From: Lepas anatifera
Lineage: Eukaryota > Arthropoda > Thecostraca > Lepadidae
DNA: 64,000 nt
Assembly (NCBI GenBank): GCA_034440635.1
Contig: JAOTON010002088.1
Span: 868,001 to 932,000 of the forward strand
Direction of reading: 5' to 3'
Shown one piece after another: positions 42,901-53,859 of the stretch; the first letter of the stretch is position 1, and every line of letters begins with the position of its first letter. The position numbers were made by a program, and so were the translations under genes. The notes below the pieces were generated by a model. It saw nothing but the letters and a program-made list of their open reading frames with translations, ran no database searches and had not been told where the DNA came from.

Positions 42901-43205
42901 TGGCAGTGCACCTCTTCAGTGGAGGCACCGGGAAGAGAAATCGGGTCTACCTGGATGAGGTAGCCAAGCTCTGCCAGCTGATCCTGACGGTGCCTGTGTC
43001 GGCTGCAACGGGAGAGCGCGTGTTCTCTGCACTCCGACACCTAAAAACTGACGCTCGCAACACCATGGCCCAGGCTCGCCTGTCACATCTCATGGTGCTG
43101 AACGTGCACAAGGAGCGTGCCTTAAACTTGGACCTGCGTGCTGTCCTACGCGAGTTTGTTAACCGCCACCCGGCAAAAAGAGTACCAGTGTTCGGCCATC
43201 CGTGA
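39981..43205 (+). CDS. hAT-superfamily transposase with TTF-type zinc finger and N-terminal repeat array
   Basis: 1074 codons, no internal stop. hAT transposases bind their element ends in the nucleus, cut and re-insert them, making 8-bp TSDs. Residues ~27-360 are a 34-residue tandem repeat. A TTF/BED-like zinc finger follows (FEWFRMYKFLTYD, RCYTC, ~394-460). The RNase H-like core has DGTTD (Asp580), CFDGASNM (Asp646), HCLNHSLDLAL (~672) and CPTRW (~738). The C-terminal dimerisation region has PVSAATGERVFSALRHLKTD with Glu1012. The D-D spacing of 66 and the Glu in a GERVFS box agree with the hAT catalytic triad, so the enzyme looks intact. The ATG at 39,981 keeps the frame; the ATG at 40,040 has better context (ACCATGG) but runs out of frame at an extra C in the second repeat. 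Upstream exons may supply the real start. Confidence 0.9.
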   Translation: MFPRQLLVTAMAHTLRQMGPWRIYICLVQRDYPPTPSALPTPCSPPTTLLKPLPCTLHTLSVQRDHPSNAECAADTLLTTNYAAEAASVHSAHAERATGPPSNAECAADTLLTTNYAAEAASVHSAHAERATGPPSNAECAAETLLTTNYAAEAASVHSTHAERATGPPSNAECAADTLLTTNYAAEAASVHSAHAERATGPPSNAECAADTLLTTNYAAEAASVHSAHAERATGPPSNAECAADTLLTTNYAAEAASVHSAHAERATGPPSNAKCAADTLLTTNYAAEAASVHSAHAERATGPPSNAECAAETLLTTNYAAEAASVHSAHAERATGPPSNAECAAETLLTTNYAAEAASCAEENSGGMCEVDDDGPCQPDMNFPGTDGRRFRFEWFRMYKFLTYDSTENVVRCYTCTKAVKKGLMSKHQFRHTSFLDGFSNWKKAAEKFKEHERSAAHQLAMTKTLLSKQQPITAGITIAAREEQKQNVEAFIEVLSILRGLARCGVAVRGHSESGGNFRWILEERSVLSPSVKAWLGKKMNFLTHDCQDEIFQIMATMVQRQIGEEVRASKWYSVIADGTTDVSGKEQFCICLRHVDDEMETHEVFVGLYAAPDSTAATLTKVVLDVIERLMLGVENLRGMCFDGASNMSGRLSGVQARLTEMQPKSIYVHCLNHSLDLALAEEAKQVPMIADVMTMVRDVATALSTAKRKDVFKEHIIEGEHGGEARHTRLLTLCPTRWTVRGAAFRRFLETFDAVVATINDTIEDRSASPDVRARLRGTLLQLSQFETLFGLMVALQVFEPCEALAKKLQSPSLSFGDAMAGAELLISILDKQRTDGSFAAMLKKVQEKADSAESEILPPKAPRLKCPPKRYEQSARSSPAAQLDPVASLRRQYFHAVDVVTSEVKRRFIQPGLKRLSAMEGVLLGPECATPDPVSAQLGSDVSHGKLSSQLRILKDVTQDREFNTVKDLAVHLFSGGTGKRNRVYLDEVAKLCQLILTVPVSAATGERVFSALRHLKTDARNTMAQARLSHLMVLNVHKERALNLDLRAVLREFVNRHPAKRVPVFGHP
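40058..41060 (+). repeat. Coding minisatellite, 102-bp unit x ~10
   Basis: Each unit encodes ATGPPSNAECAADTLLTTNY followed by AAEAASVHSAHAER (34 residues). Units are almost identical. Because 102 is a multiple of three and has no stops, another plus frame (40,267-41,097) and a minus frame (40,110-41,357) are also open. One extra C at about 40,180 (ACCACCCCTCC instead of ACCACCCTCC) shifts the first unit relative to the rest. Confidence 0.95.
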
Positions 43206-45640
43206 CATAGAAAAAGACACTCGGCTCCATTAGCCTGTGCATCGACTGTTCTGTCGAGACCATACTTTGCATCTTTACTATGTGATTGGCACTGATGAAC
43301 CTGAGCCGGCAGGGTGAGGATCGCTTGTGAGGTTTTTTTCAGGACCTGTCCAGGCCTTTGCTTCCTTATATGGCCTGTACTGTAGTCATGTCTTCCGGTG
43401 ATGTTGCATCCTGGCAGTAAGGGGGAGGCGACTGCTGTATTTGTCTAGTCGAGTTTAGTTTCCCGGAAGAGAATAGCCTAAGGTCAGGTATTCTGCAGTT
43501 TTTTCACAAATCCTACACTTCGGCTCCATACCGTTTGTGTTCAGTTGGAAGATCGTGTGGTTTGAATTTAGTCAATTGCTTATTTGCCGCTCTCCTGTGA
43601 GCTGTGTGGCATTTTACGGACCGAGGTTGATTCCACGGGTTGGTTTCTGGTGTTCAGTTTTGGATCGACGTCTAGGCCACGGCTGCTTACCAGGTTTCCG
43701 GTCCTGGCTTCAGCAAGGTTTGTTTCTTGGTTGTGCTGCGCCCGGTAGCTGCTGTTGAGGCTGCTCCGTTTTAGAGTGGTGCCTCTCGTGGCGTCCTTTG
43801 TGGCTTAGAACTTCTTACTCAGTCTATTTGTTTCCGATTCGGATGCCATCCCGTGATCGGGTTCTGATGGTATGGATCCGGCGGTGTCGTTGCTGTGACC
43901 GCGGATTATTTTTTGGTGGTGGGTTATATCGGTCTTGACTCCATCGGGGCGCACGTAGGGGTATTAAGAAAGAGAGTGCAGTTTGGTTTCGCTGGCCTGT
44001 CACGACATGGTTCAGATACCAATTATGCTAATCCATTTGTGTTGGGTTCATGCAGCTTTTATTCGATTTCCGCCGATGTTGGAATCTTTGACTTTGTCGC
44101 TACAGACTGGCTCGTTATTATCAGCAGTGATTTGGTTGTGATCTGGATTGGTTGAGAGAAGCCAAGAACGTCGTGCCGTGGTTGAGGGCGGTGACTTTAT
44201 TTCAATGATCTAGCACGTTTCATTGCGCGGCAGTGATGTCGAGTCCTGTTTGTTCCGCTCCTGTGGGTGATCTCTCCTCATCGCCATCGCTCCTGCATCA
44301 GTGCACGTTTCAGTTGGCTCTGTTGCACTGTCTCAGCAGGCGAGGCTTGTACCAGCGGCACTCAAATGTTGTTTCACTCTTAGCAGCACCGGGCTTTCCA
44401 GTTTCATGCCATGACCGACGTCAGTGCTAGTCAATGGTGCCATCAACAGCAATCGTAGAGCAGTGCCGAGCTGGAGCTTACCCCCCAGGATGCTCTGCGC
44501 CTTTCCGTTTGGCTCCCATCCGGGAAATACATGTGGGCCTAGATGCTGATGATTCGTGTTCGATGTCAGTGTAGACGATACATTGTAGCATAATTTAAAA
44601 GGATATTCACCAGTCAGTGGTTTTTGCAGGGAGCTCTGTCCTCAGTGAAAAAAACTACCACTGTCGACGTTTCCACACGATAGTGAGCCACTGACCTCTG
44701 ATAATTGGGAGAGAAAGCAACGCAGAACAGCGCTGCTGCCTATTTCCAGACCTGCTGCAAATATAATTCTAACCTGACCAATTTGAAGATACGTTTTTAG
44801 TGAAGCACGGCATGAAATGTACTTGCTAGCTACTCAAAGAATGAGACATTATTCACAGTCAGCTAAAAAAAAGCGTTTCATATTGTCCGTGTCCTCGTGA
44901 GGCTCTGGAAGCATTTTGTTTTACTTGCATACAAAAGTTAGGCTGAAATAATCTTTTTGAATCGAAAGCACTTCCATATCCCGGAAAAGTTTGAGTGGGA
45001 GGCTTATTTATAAAACTCAATGACATACATGACATCTGACAATCCTTTGAGTAGGAATCTTTTTAGAATGCTTTGTGGAATTTTAACCAATAGGTACATT
45101 GCTATTCTTGGGCATGAACAAAATGTTTCATGCCGTTTGCGTCCCAAAATTCATCGTGTACAGAGAAACAAGCTTTTCCAGAGCGGTGGTTAGCCCCTCC
45201 CACCTCCAAAGAGCAATTTAGGCATTTACCTACATACATAAGATCCGTTTCTGGGCCGATCATACCGACAAGTTTTCTCTGGGGCCATTCATCCATCCAC
45301 CCATTCAAGGGATCTCTCCTGGTCGGATGTACCACCAATCAAGAAATCCAGTGCTCGAAATGACGGATATCGTTACCAAGATTCTACTAGGATGTCCCGA
45401 GTCGAGAATCTGCCCCGCCCGGCCCGTGGGGGAGTTAAAGCTACCCATTCAACCAGCATGGGTAAATGCAATGGTCGAGCAAGGGGCAATTCAAGACATT
45501 AATGAAATGCAGGTATTTTTGCCCATATCATGACCAATATCGAAAAAGGGGGGCCACCGTCCAGGGGGGGCCCACCGTCCAGGGGGGGCCCCGCGGAATA
45601 TGCTTGCCCCCCCAACCGAAATTAGCATCCGCCGCCACTG
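43206..45640. other. 3' region of the large hAT element
   Basis: No recognisable coding domain. 45,553-45,594 holds two GGGGGGGCCCACCGTCCA-like units related to minisatellite 3, then CAAGCATATTCC and the terminal CCGCCGCCACTG. No canonical polyadenylation signal was seen soon after the transposase stop. Confidence 0.5.
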
Positions 45641-47388
45641 TCTGGCAGATCCAGGACTTCTGATCACGGGGCAAAGACTCAAGGTCTGCTACAAAGATAC
45701 CTTATTTCAGACTAAAAGTTCGTCCCTTATTTTCTTCAGAAGAATGAAACGAAGTACTTCACACCCGGACCTTTTACCAAATTCTATCACGCCGACTGTA
45801 CATCCGAACTACAGAAACTATACTCGAGCGTGGTTGCCGCCAAAGACCTGCTACTAATTTTGAACGATTCCATTTCCTAACTCATCTGTACCACTTCTGC
45901 TTCAGCTGCCGGTGCACCTGCACCTAGCCCTCCCTCCCCTATTCGTCTGCCAGAATGCTGAAGACCATGAAGCAGTGTTGCTGGATGCCGAGCATTACCT
46001 ATCTGACAGGTCATATTTAAAGGAGGCGCTAGTATTTCTGCCGATTGCTTTTTACGCCTCAGCCGTAAGGCTTGTTGCACAGCAGTTTCTTTATATAACG
46101 ATTTTCTTTAGATATTTTGGAAGCATATTTTTACCTGCACACATGGAAAACTTCCATCTTCATGTATCCCGAACACCCCTCAAGGAGTGTGGAAATTAAC
46201 TTCGATTAATTTATCCATGAAATTTTACATATGGGAATTCAAAGGTAATATTCCAGTCATAGCCTCTTCTCTCCATCGGTCGAGCTAATAGTTATTACAG
46301 TTATATGGATCAGATTGACGCGGCCACTAAAGACTGGATTATGTTATAATTATTTCACAACTTCACATAAATCGAACCAAATTTTTCATTTGCTTCAAAG
46401 CATGGAAATATTCCTCTTCGAGTCCGAGAAGGGGTTTCGTCTGTAAAATAATAACATGGTGATAAAGCGACACCAAGAGCATTTTCACTCACGATTTTCG
46501 GATGGTGGATCATCTGGATCTACGGAGCCAGGATCGGGGTAGGAGCAGGTAGGGAGGAGTTGTGCAGGAGCTGAAGTGACAGGTCCACCGCGATGAAAGG
46601 AAACCTCTGTCAGACAAAAAAACATGGTGAATTATCAACGTCCTAACTTCGATTAATGTATCCATCCCTCCATCCATGAATAATATATGAAAATATTCTA
46701 GCTTCAATAGCGGTGAATTTAAGCAAAAACCAAGGGGCATTTTGAAACTAGTTTTTTACGCTTGCCGCCGTTGCCACCGGGGCATATTCTAGCTACCGAA
46801 CAGTGATATAACCGTCACTTTTCAATCATTGAGCTGGCAGTGTTATAAATTTGCATCACGACCAAACATTCCAACTTAATATATACATTCAGGATACAAC
46901 CATTTTAATCAATCCTTAACATATGATTCCAAAACTCATGGTCAAGCTCAGCCCTGCGGGCGACCTCTGGCTTGCTAGTGAAGTGCGGCGAGTGACCTAC
47001 TTCTAGATTTAATGCGTGTATCGATTTCTACACCGATCCTATGTCAAAATCTACTATTTTTGATCGTGTGATCAATAACATTATCATCTCGGCCACTGAT
47101 TCTTACAAAATCCATCGCGAAAAAAGAGGACGCGATAGTGCGTATTCCGAGAAGCTCTGGTTGCCCCTCAAGCTCTGACATACCAGCATCAGAAGTGGAT
47201 GAGGATGAAGGTCCAGGAGGAGCGGGATGTCTCCTGAGGGAACAGTCGAACAACATGTTACAGCTAACATATAGAACATTGCTAACGCACCGAAAGTGTA
47301 AAAGAGAGACATCTTGTTTCGGCAATCACTGGATGAAAATGAAAATCACCTATTATATATTTTTGTGGGCTTTTAGGTATGCGTTTGG

Positions 47389-47534
47389 CATAGGCGTAGG
47401 AACGGGCGAGCCAGAGGGGTCATACCCCCCAATATTAATGATTCTTAACTATTAACCCTATGGCGTTGAATAGACATAAATTACATGGAAATGCCCGCTT
47501 CCCCCCCAACATTTTCGACGTTCCTATCCCTATA
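47389..47534. mobile_element. hAT MITE, mirror of 37,850-37,993
   Basis: CATAGGCGTAGGAACG to CCTATCCCTATA; flanks GCGTTTGG and GCGTCTGG. Confidence 0.85.
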
Positions 47535-47680
47535 GCGTCTGGTCAATTTTAAAATGCTGTATAGTCGACAAATTGAAGTATTATTATGGCGGTAGACTAC
47601 ATGGGTCAACAGGAGCTCATCAAAGAAGAATGATCATATATGATTTATAATTTCGCAAAGTGACTGCTGATACTTATTCA

Positions 47681-47822
47681 CATAGGCGTAGGAACGGGGT
47701 GGGCCATGACCCCCCCCAATATTCATGATTCTTAACCATTAACCCTATGGCGTTGACTGGAAAGAAATGACTTGAAAATGCCCGCTGCCCCCCCCAATAT
47801 TCCGGACGTTTCTACGCCTATG
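47681..47822. mobile_element. hAT MITE, mirror of 37,563-37,703
   Basis: CATAGGCGTAGGAACG to TTTCTACGCCTATG; flanks CTTATTCA on both sides. Confidence 0.88.
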
Positions 47823-48512
47823 CTTATTCATTACTTATACTATATACTTATTCACTCAACACGATTCCCTTGTAAACACCATTTTCAGTAGCATGGGTAG
47901 CGGTAGGTCTAATGTTTGCTATGTCAGTACATACAGTTCAGATTCAGACGAATATTTTGTAGGTCGTGTTTTTGGCGAGCCCTAAAACTTCATAACTTTA
48001 AATCGTTGGCTTCGAGAAAACCTCAGGACTCGCTTAGCTTAAACAGTCATGATGATAAGAAAAAAGTAGCCGAATTGCGCTCATCATATATTGCGTTTGC
48101 GCGTAAAACAGTCAGTCACTTTTGTATTTATTTCGTTGTGAGCTCTTTCCAATAACCCAACAACGGTGCTAAGCTCTGGAAGAAACACGGTTGGCCGGGT
48201 GTCCGAAGACTATCAACAGGCGAATGTATTTACAGAAGAGGGCATCTGGAGCAATGATTTACCAACAAGACAATTCTCATCAGCATAAATTAACTTACGC
48301 TTCAAATATTGATGTCAGTTTTCGAATGTTTTTCAGTTCATCGGTCTTTCTCGCCTCCTCTTCACGCTTTCTCTTCCTCTTCTGGCTTCCGGAAAGATGT
48401 TTCATTTTTGCTTAAACCAAAATCATTAACCAGGTATTAAGATACGCACCAACAAAAGGACCTGGGAAAATAAAGATAATAAGTGGATGTACAGTATTGC
48501 AGGACAAAGGCC

Positions 48513-48776
48513 CAGGCGCGGATCCAGGATCACCGATCGGGGGGGCACATTTCCGAGGGGGCGCTACTTTTGGCCCAGGGGCGCCTTTTTGGCCCAGGGG
48601 TCGCCATTTTTCAGATGGGCGCCAAATCCTATCGCGGGGCGCCGATTTTCGCATCCTGGGGGGGGGTGGTTGCCGGAGTTTTTTTGCCTCGCAGACCTAG
48701 TGTAAAGCGAAATTTTAGGGGCACCATGTTCGATCGGAGGGGGCACGTGCCCCCTTGCCCCCTGGATCCGCCTCTG
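48513..48776. mobile_element. hAT MITE, mirror of 36,607-36,872
   Basis: CAGGCGCGGATCCAGG to GGATCCGCCTCTG; flanks CAAAGGCC and CAAAGGTC. Confidence 0.88.
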
Positions 48777-49195
48777 CAAAGGTCAGGGTTAAAGCTGGAC
48801 AGAAGCGGTATCAAATCGCTTCTACCGGATGATACGGAAACTCGATAGAAAGAAACAACAATAACTTTGTTATCAACAATCTTATGATTCAGAAAAAATA
48901 TGTATATGTATTCTATGGAATATTCCACTGTCGTCAGATTTCAGAAGCATGGAGCTGCCTTCGCTCTATGATAAACGATATGCAGAAGGGAGAAAAAGAC
49001 AAAAATGAGCACCAAATATTAGTAATGAAGAGAAGCGAATCTTGACAAATACAAAAAGGTCATAAAGATCACCACAGGTCAACAAATGTCGTCTCTGGCA
49101 GATCCAGGAAGGCAAAGGAGGGCACTGCCCCGACCCCACTGACCCTCGGCGCCCCCTAAAAGGTCGATGGCACCCCCTGAAATGTCGCTTCCAAC

Positions 49196-49440
49196 CAGGC
49201 GCGAATCTAGGATCGCCGATCGGGGGGGGCACATTGCCGAGGGGGCGCCACTTTGGCCCAGGGGACGCCATTTTTGGCCCAGGGGGCGCCAAATTTTATC
49301 GCTGGGGGCCGATATTCGCATCCTGGGGGGGAGCGGGAATTGTTTTGCCTCGCAGACCTAGTGTAAAGCGACATTTCAGGGGGGCGCCATGACCTTTCAG
49401 GGGGCGCACGTGCTCCCCTTGCCCCCTGGATCCACCTCTG
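49196..49440. mobile_element. hAT MITE, mirror of 35,944-36,188
   Basis: CAGGCGCGAATC to CTGGATCCACCTCTG; exact CTTCCAAC flanks. Confidence 0.88.
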
Positions 49441-50689
49441 CTTCCAACAATTCCCATGAACGCGAACATCGGCGCCCCCACGATACGATTTGGCGCCCAC
49501 CTGATAAGTTTCGTGGCCCAAAAGTGGCCCCCTTGGTCCGGATGGCACCCCCCAGGCAATGTGCCCCATCGGTTGGAGATTCTGGATCATCCTATGTGCA
49601 TGCCCCTACCCCTAATTTTCAACATTCTCAACTATTAACCCTCAGGGGGCATCGTTGACTTGAATAGGCGCGGTCCCAGGGAGGTCATCGGTGTTATGCC
49701 CCTCTCCCCCAAAAGGCCGAGGATTTTTTAAGAGGTAGTTAATACTAGGTCCGTCGAACAATTACATCTTCACCCCCCCTTTGTATACTTTTAGAGGTTG
49801 CGCGAGCACCCCTAAAAGTTTGAAAAGCACCCCTAAACTTCGAAAAGCACACCTATAACTTCCGGGATATTTCAACCGACTTACCGGCCAACCGGACCCA
49901 GATTTCGGTGAGCGGGGGGTGGTGAAGCGTGACACGACTCAACAAATCAAAGAAACTGTACGGTCCGGCTTGGAACAGGCACCCCTAAACTTTTCACAAA
50001 GTTAGGTACACCCCTGCATACTAGGAAGTGTCTAAATTGATACTGACTTCGCAGGGCGCTATGGCAATGTACCTAAGTATTTTGTTCAACTGTAACAAAA
50101 ATTGCTTTCCGTGTGAAATTATTCCAATGGATCCTTTGGTCTTTTTCAACAATATTCAAAAAGAGCGCAGCCTCCTCACCGCAGCCGCTACCATGGAGGA
50201 AATCTCTATGGCCGCTACCGCTCCATTCATTCATTCATTCCATTCTCACCCAACAATAACAAACAACAGCTGACTATACCCAAGGTCTTTAAATAATTTC
50301 GTCGAAAATAAGCGGTAGCAGCTCATCAACCGAGGCCAGGACTGAGTTTCTGTGCAACATCGACCAGGAGGATAATCAAAAAGAATTAAAAAAGTAGCCA
50401 GTAATGTGGGTTGTTTGTGTTTTCAGTCATTCTTCTAATGATGAGCATTGAGCATTCATAGCAGAAATCAGGCAAGCAGTGGCGGATGTGCCCCGGTGTT
50501 TAGGGTGGGCAAACAGGCAATCATCACTCGTGAAAAACTGCTCGTAAAAAAACATCATGCTTCTTTAGAAAATACACATGAAAAATAGGTTGGTCGGGAG
50601 AATACTTTCTGCCCCGATCCTTCCATCTCTGGATTCGCCACTGTGAGCATTGAGATCTTTGAATGGATCCTTATACGAAAGTTTATTGG

Positions 50690-53600
50690 ACCAGGACCTC
50701 CAGGCGAGGAGCTGGAGAAAAGGAGAGCTGATGGTTCCCTGTGGGAGTCTGGTGGGGGTCCAGGGAAAATAATATGTTGGTGGTTCCCCAGCCAGGGAGT
50801 TAATGGGCCTCAGGCTTGAGATTGGTGGGACACGCAGACTGGTGCTTGTCGAGGCCCAATCAGCATCAGATGTAAAGCTAATGGACCCCAGTCAAGAAGC
50901 TAATTTGGTCCCTAGCCTAGAAGCTTGCTCGGCCTCCGGTCGAGAACCTGCTGGGGGCCACCTACGAAGTTTATGGCCCGAAGAGGGAAACTACTGGGGC
51001 TCCATTAGGAATATCGTAGGACCCGAAGCGGGAAGCTTGTGGGCTCCATAGACGGTAAGCTCATGGTGCACTTAGCCTGGAAGCGTGAGGGGCCCCCAGA
51101 AGGAATTTTGATGGGTCCAAAGCGGGAGTATGGTGGGACCCCACCTACGAAGCTTATGGGCCCCCAGAAGAAATCTGGTGGGGCACCAGTGGGAATATCA
51201 CAAGGGGCCCCCATCGGGAAACTGGTGGGCCCACATCCATAAAGTATATGGCCCCTGAAGCAGAGGGAATCTGGCAAGGCCCCAGTGGGAATGTCGTGGG
51301 CCCCATCCGGAAATTGGTGGGGTACCTACCATCCACAAGTCTTTGGGTCCCAGAAGGAATCTGGTGTGGGCCCCATCTGAGGCCCCATCCACGAAGTCCT
51401 TGGGCCCCTATCGGGAGACTGGTGGGCCCGACCCCAGAACATTTATGGAACCCCAAAGGGAATCTAGTAGAGCCCCTGTGAGAATGTCGTGGGCCCCATC
51501 GGAAAATTGGTGGGCCCCATCCACGAAGTCTTTGCGCCCCCAGCACTGGCGGATTCAGGGGGGGCGGGGGCAAAATAGGCATTTGCCCCCAAACCGCCCG
51601 ATTTTTGCCGATTTTTTGCCGGTTTTCTTTAAAAACCATATGTTTTTCCCGATTTTAGGTCCCTTTGCCCCCCCAAACCGTCGGCCTGCATCCGCCCCTG
51701 GCCCCCAGAGGGAATCTGCTGTGCCCCCATGGGAATGTCGTGCTCCCATCGCGCAGGAAACTGGTAGTGCCCCACGCACAAGATGTATGAGTGGGGGCCC
51801 CCGTAGGAATTTCGTGGGCCCTTCTCGGGTAAATGGTGGTACCCCATGCACAAAATGTATAATTTTGGATGGGCCCTCTGTAGGAATGTCGTGGGCCCCC
51901 ATCGGAGCTAGTGGGCACATCCACGAAGTCTTTGGGCTCATATCGGGGAACCGATGGGCCCCCACCCATACAATTTATGGGCATAGAGGAAACTGGTGGT
52001 CCTTACATTTATGGGCCCCCAGAAAGGGAATCTGGTAAAGCTTCAGTGGGAATGTCGTGGGCCCCATCGGTAAATTGGTGGGCCGCATCCACGAAGTCTG
52101 GGCCCCGAAAGGGAATCTGGTGGGCCCCCGTGGGGACATCGTGGGTCCCCATGGGGTAACTGGTGGGCCCCCCTAGGGATATCGTGGGCCCCCATTGGGA
52201 AACTGGTGGGCTGCACTCACAAAATGTATTATTTTGGGTGCGGGCCCCAGTAGGGAATGTTTTGGGCCCCATCGGGAAACTGGTGGGGCCAAATCCACGA
52301 AGTCTTTGGCCCCCAGAGGGAATCTGGTGGGGTCCCCGTGGGAATGTCGTGGGCTCCATCGGAAAATTGATGGGCCCCGTGCACAAAATGGATGTATAAT
52401 GGTGGGGCCCCACTCACGAAACATATGATTTTTGGTGGGGCCCCGTAGGAATATCGTGGGCCCCCATCGGAAAACTGGTGTGGCCCCATCCACGAAGTCT
52501 CTGGGCCCCCGGAGGGAATCTGGTTGGCCCACGTGGGAATGACGTGGGCCCCATTGCAGAGCTGGTGGGCCCACACAGGGAGCTTATGGGCCCCCAGAGG
52601 GAATCTGGTGGGACCCCAGTGGGAATATAATGGGCCCCCGTTGGGAATGGTGGGCCCATGCCCATGAAATTCATGGGTTTCAGAGGAAATCTGGTAGGGC
52701 CCCAGTGGAAATTTATCGAGTCCCATCGGGAAACTGGCGGGCCCCATCCACGAATTTGATGGGCCCCAGAGGGAATCTGGTGGGGCCCCGTGGGAATGTC
52801 GCGGGCCCCCATCGGAAAACTAGTGGGCCCCACGCACAAAATCTATGGGCCTCAAAGGTAATCTGGTAGGGCCCCAGTGAAAATTTCTCGGGTCCCATCG
52901 GGAAACTGGCGGGACCCATCCACGAATTTGATGGGCCCCAGAGGGAATCTGGTGGGGCCCCGTGGGAATGTCGGGGGCCCCATCGGGAAACTGGTGGGGC
53001 CCAATCCACGAAGTCTTTGGGCCCCCAGAGGGAATCAGGTAGGCCGCCGTGGGAATTTCGTGGGCCCCATCGGAAAATTGATGGGCCCTGTGCACAAAAT
53101 TGATGTATGGTGGTGGGGCCCCATAGGAATGTCTTGGGCCCCATCGCAGAACTGGTGGGGCCCACACAGGGAACTTATGGGCCCCCATAGGGAATCTGGT
53201 GGGCCCCGTGGAAATATCGTAGGCTCCGTCGGGAAACTGGTGGGCCCCACACACGAAAAATATGATTTTGGGTGGGGCCCCCGTAGGAATATCGTGGGCC
53301 CCCATCGGAAAACTGTGGGCCCCATCCACGAAATCTTTGGGCCCCCGGAGGGAATCTGGTTGGGCCCCCGTGGGAATGTCGTGGGCCCCATCGCAGAGCT
53401 GGTGGGCCCACACAGGGAGTTTATGGGCCCCCAGAGGGAATCTGGTGGGACCCCAGTGGGAATATAATGGGCCCCCGTTGGGAAACTGGTGGGCCCCTAC
53501 CCATGAAATTCATGGGTTCGAGAGGAAATCTGGTAGGGCTCCAGTGGAAATTTCTCGGGTCCCATCGGGAAACTGGCGGGCCCCATCCACGAATTTGATG

Positions 53601-53720
53601 GGCCCCAGAGGGAATCTGGTGGGGCCCCGTGGGAATGTCGCGGGCCCCCATCGGGAAACTGGTGGGCCCCACGCACAAAATTTATGGGCTTCAAAGGTAA
53701 TCTGGTAGGGCCCAGTGGGA
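50690..53720. repeat. Minisatellite 3, inverted copy
   Basis: Same higher-order units as 22,780-25,796 on the opposite strand, with the internal MITE at about 51,545-51,704 and only one copy of the ~195-bp block. All long frames here are repeat translations. Confidence 0.95.
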
Positions 53721-53859
53721 AAGTCAGCGAGAAAGGCTCGATATTATCGGGTATTTGCAAAGGGCCAGATATGTGCGCCAAGCCGCTGGGCCCCCTTCCA
53801 AAAATTTTGGGGGGCGGCTGCCCCCCTGCCCTCCCTTATCCGCCGCCACTGCTGCCAGA

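Larger units (their letters stand above)
22644..45640 (+). mobile_element. Large hAT transposon with transposase gene and satellite (carries an 8.68-kb nested insertion)
   Basis: The left end CAGTGGCGGCGGATAAGGG (22,644) and the right end, read inward from 45,640, CAGTGGCGGCGGATGCTAA share 14 bases. Inside, in order: 3 kb of minisatellite 3, the nested element 25,805-34,487, candidate 5' exons, the transposase frame at 39,981-43,205, and a 2.4-kb 3' region with two leftover GGGGGGCCCACCGTCCA units near the right end. Without the nested element it is ~14.3 kb. Flanking 8-mers CGAGTACA (left) and TCTGGCAG (right) differ, but TCTGGCAG is the reverse complement of CTGCCAGA found just outside the inverted copy at 53,852. 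That points to exchange between the two inverted copies. Confidence 0.8.
45877..48405 (-). pseudogene. Mirror set of transposase 5' exons 1-5
   Basis: Exon positions mirror the left arm: 48,299-48,405, 47,184-47,233, 46,493-46,606, 46,367-46,440 and 45,877-45,957, with the same splice signals. Exon 4 carries ACC for AAC. On this strand there is no transposase frame to splice to; transcription would run antisense into the transposase gene. Confidence 0.55.
45681..53851 (-). mobile_element. Inverted partial copy of the large hAT element (left end, satellite, 5' exons)
   Basis: Read on the minus strand from 53,851 it starts CAGTGGCGGCGGATAAGGG, then minisatellite 3, the uninterrupted GACTGGGG site at 50,886-50,893, the two MITE pairs and exons 1-5, and stops at 45,681. 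It lacks the transposase frame and right end. The 8-mer outside it (CTGCCAGA, 53,852-53,859) is the reverse complement of the one after 45,640. Differences from the left copy are few by eye, so the duplication is recent or subject to gene conversion. Confidence 0.92.

Noticed and set aside
22644..53851. One giant foldback transposon with 8-kb terminal inverted repeats
   Set aside because: Flanking 8-mers CGAGTACA and CTGCCAGA do not match, while the inner end at 45,640 has a flank that pairs with the outer right flank. Two copies in opposite orientation fit better.
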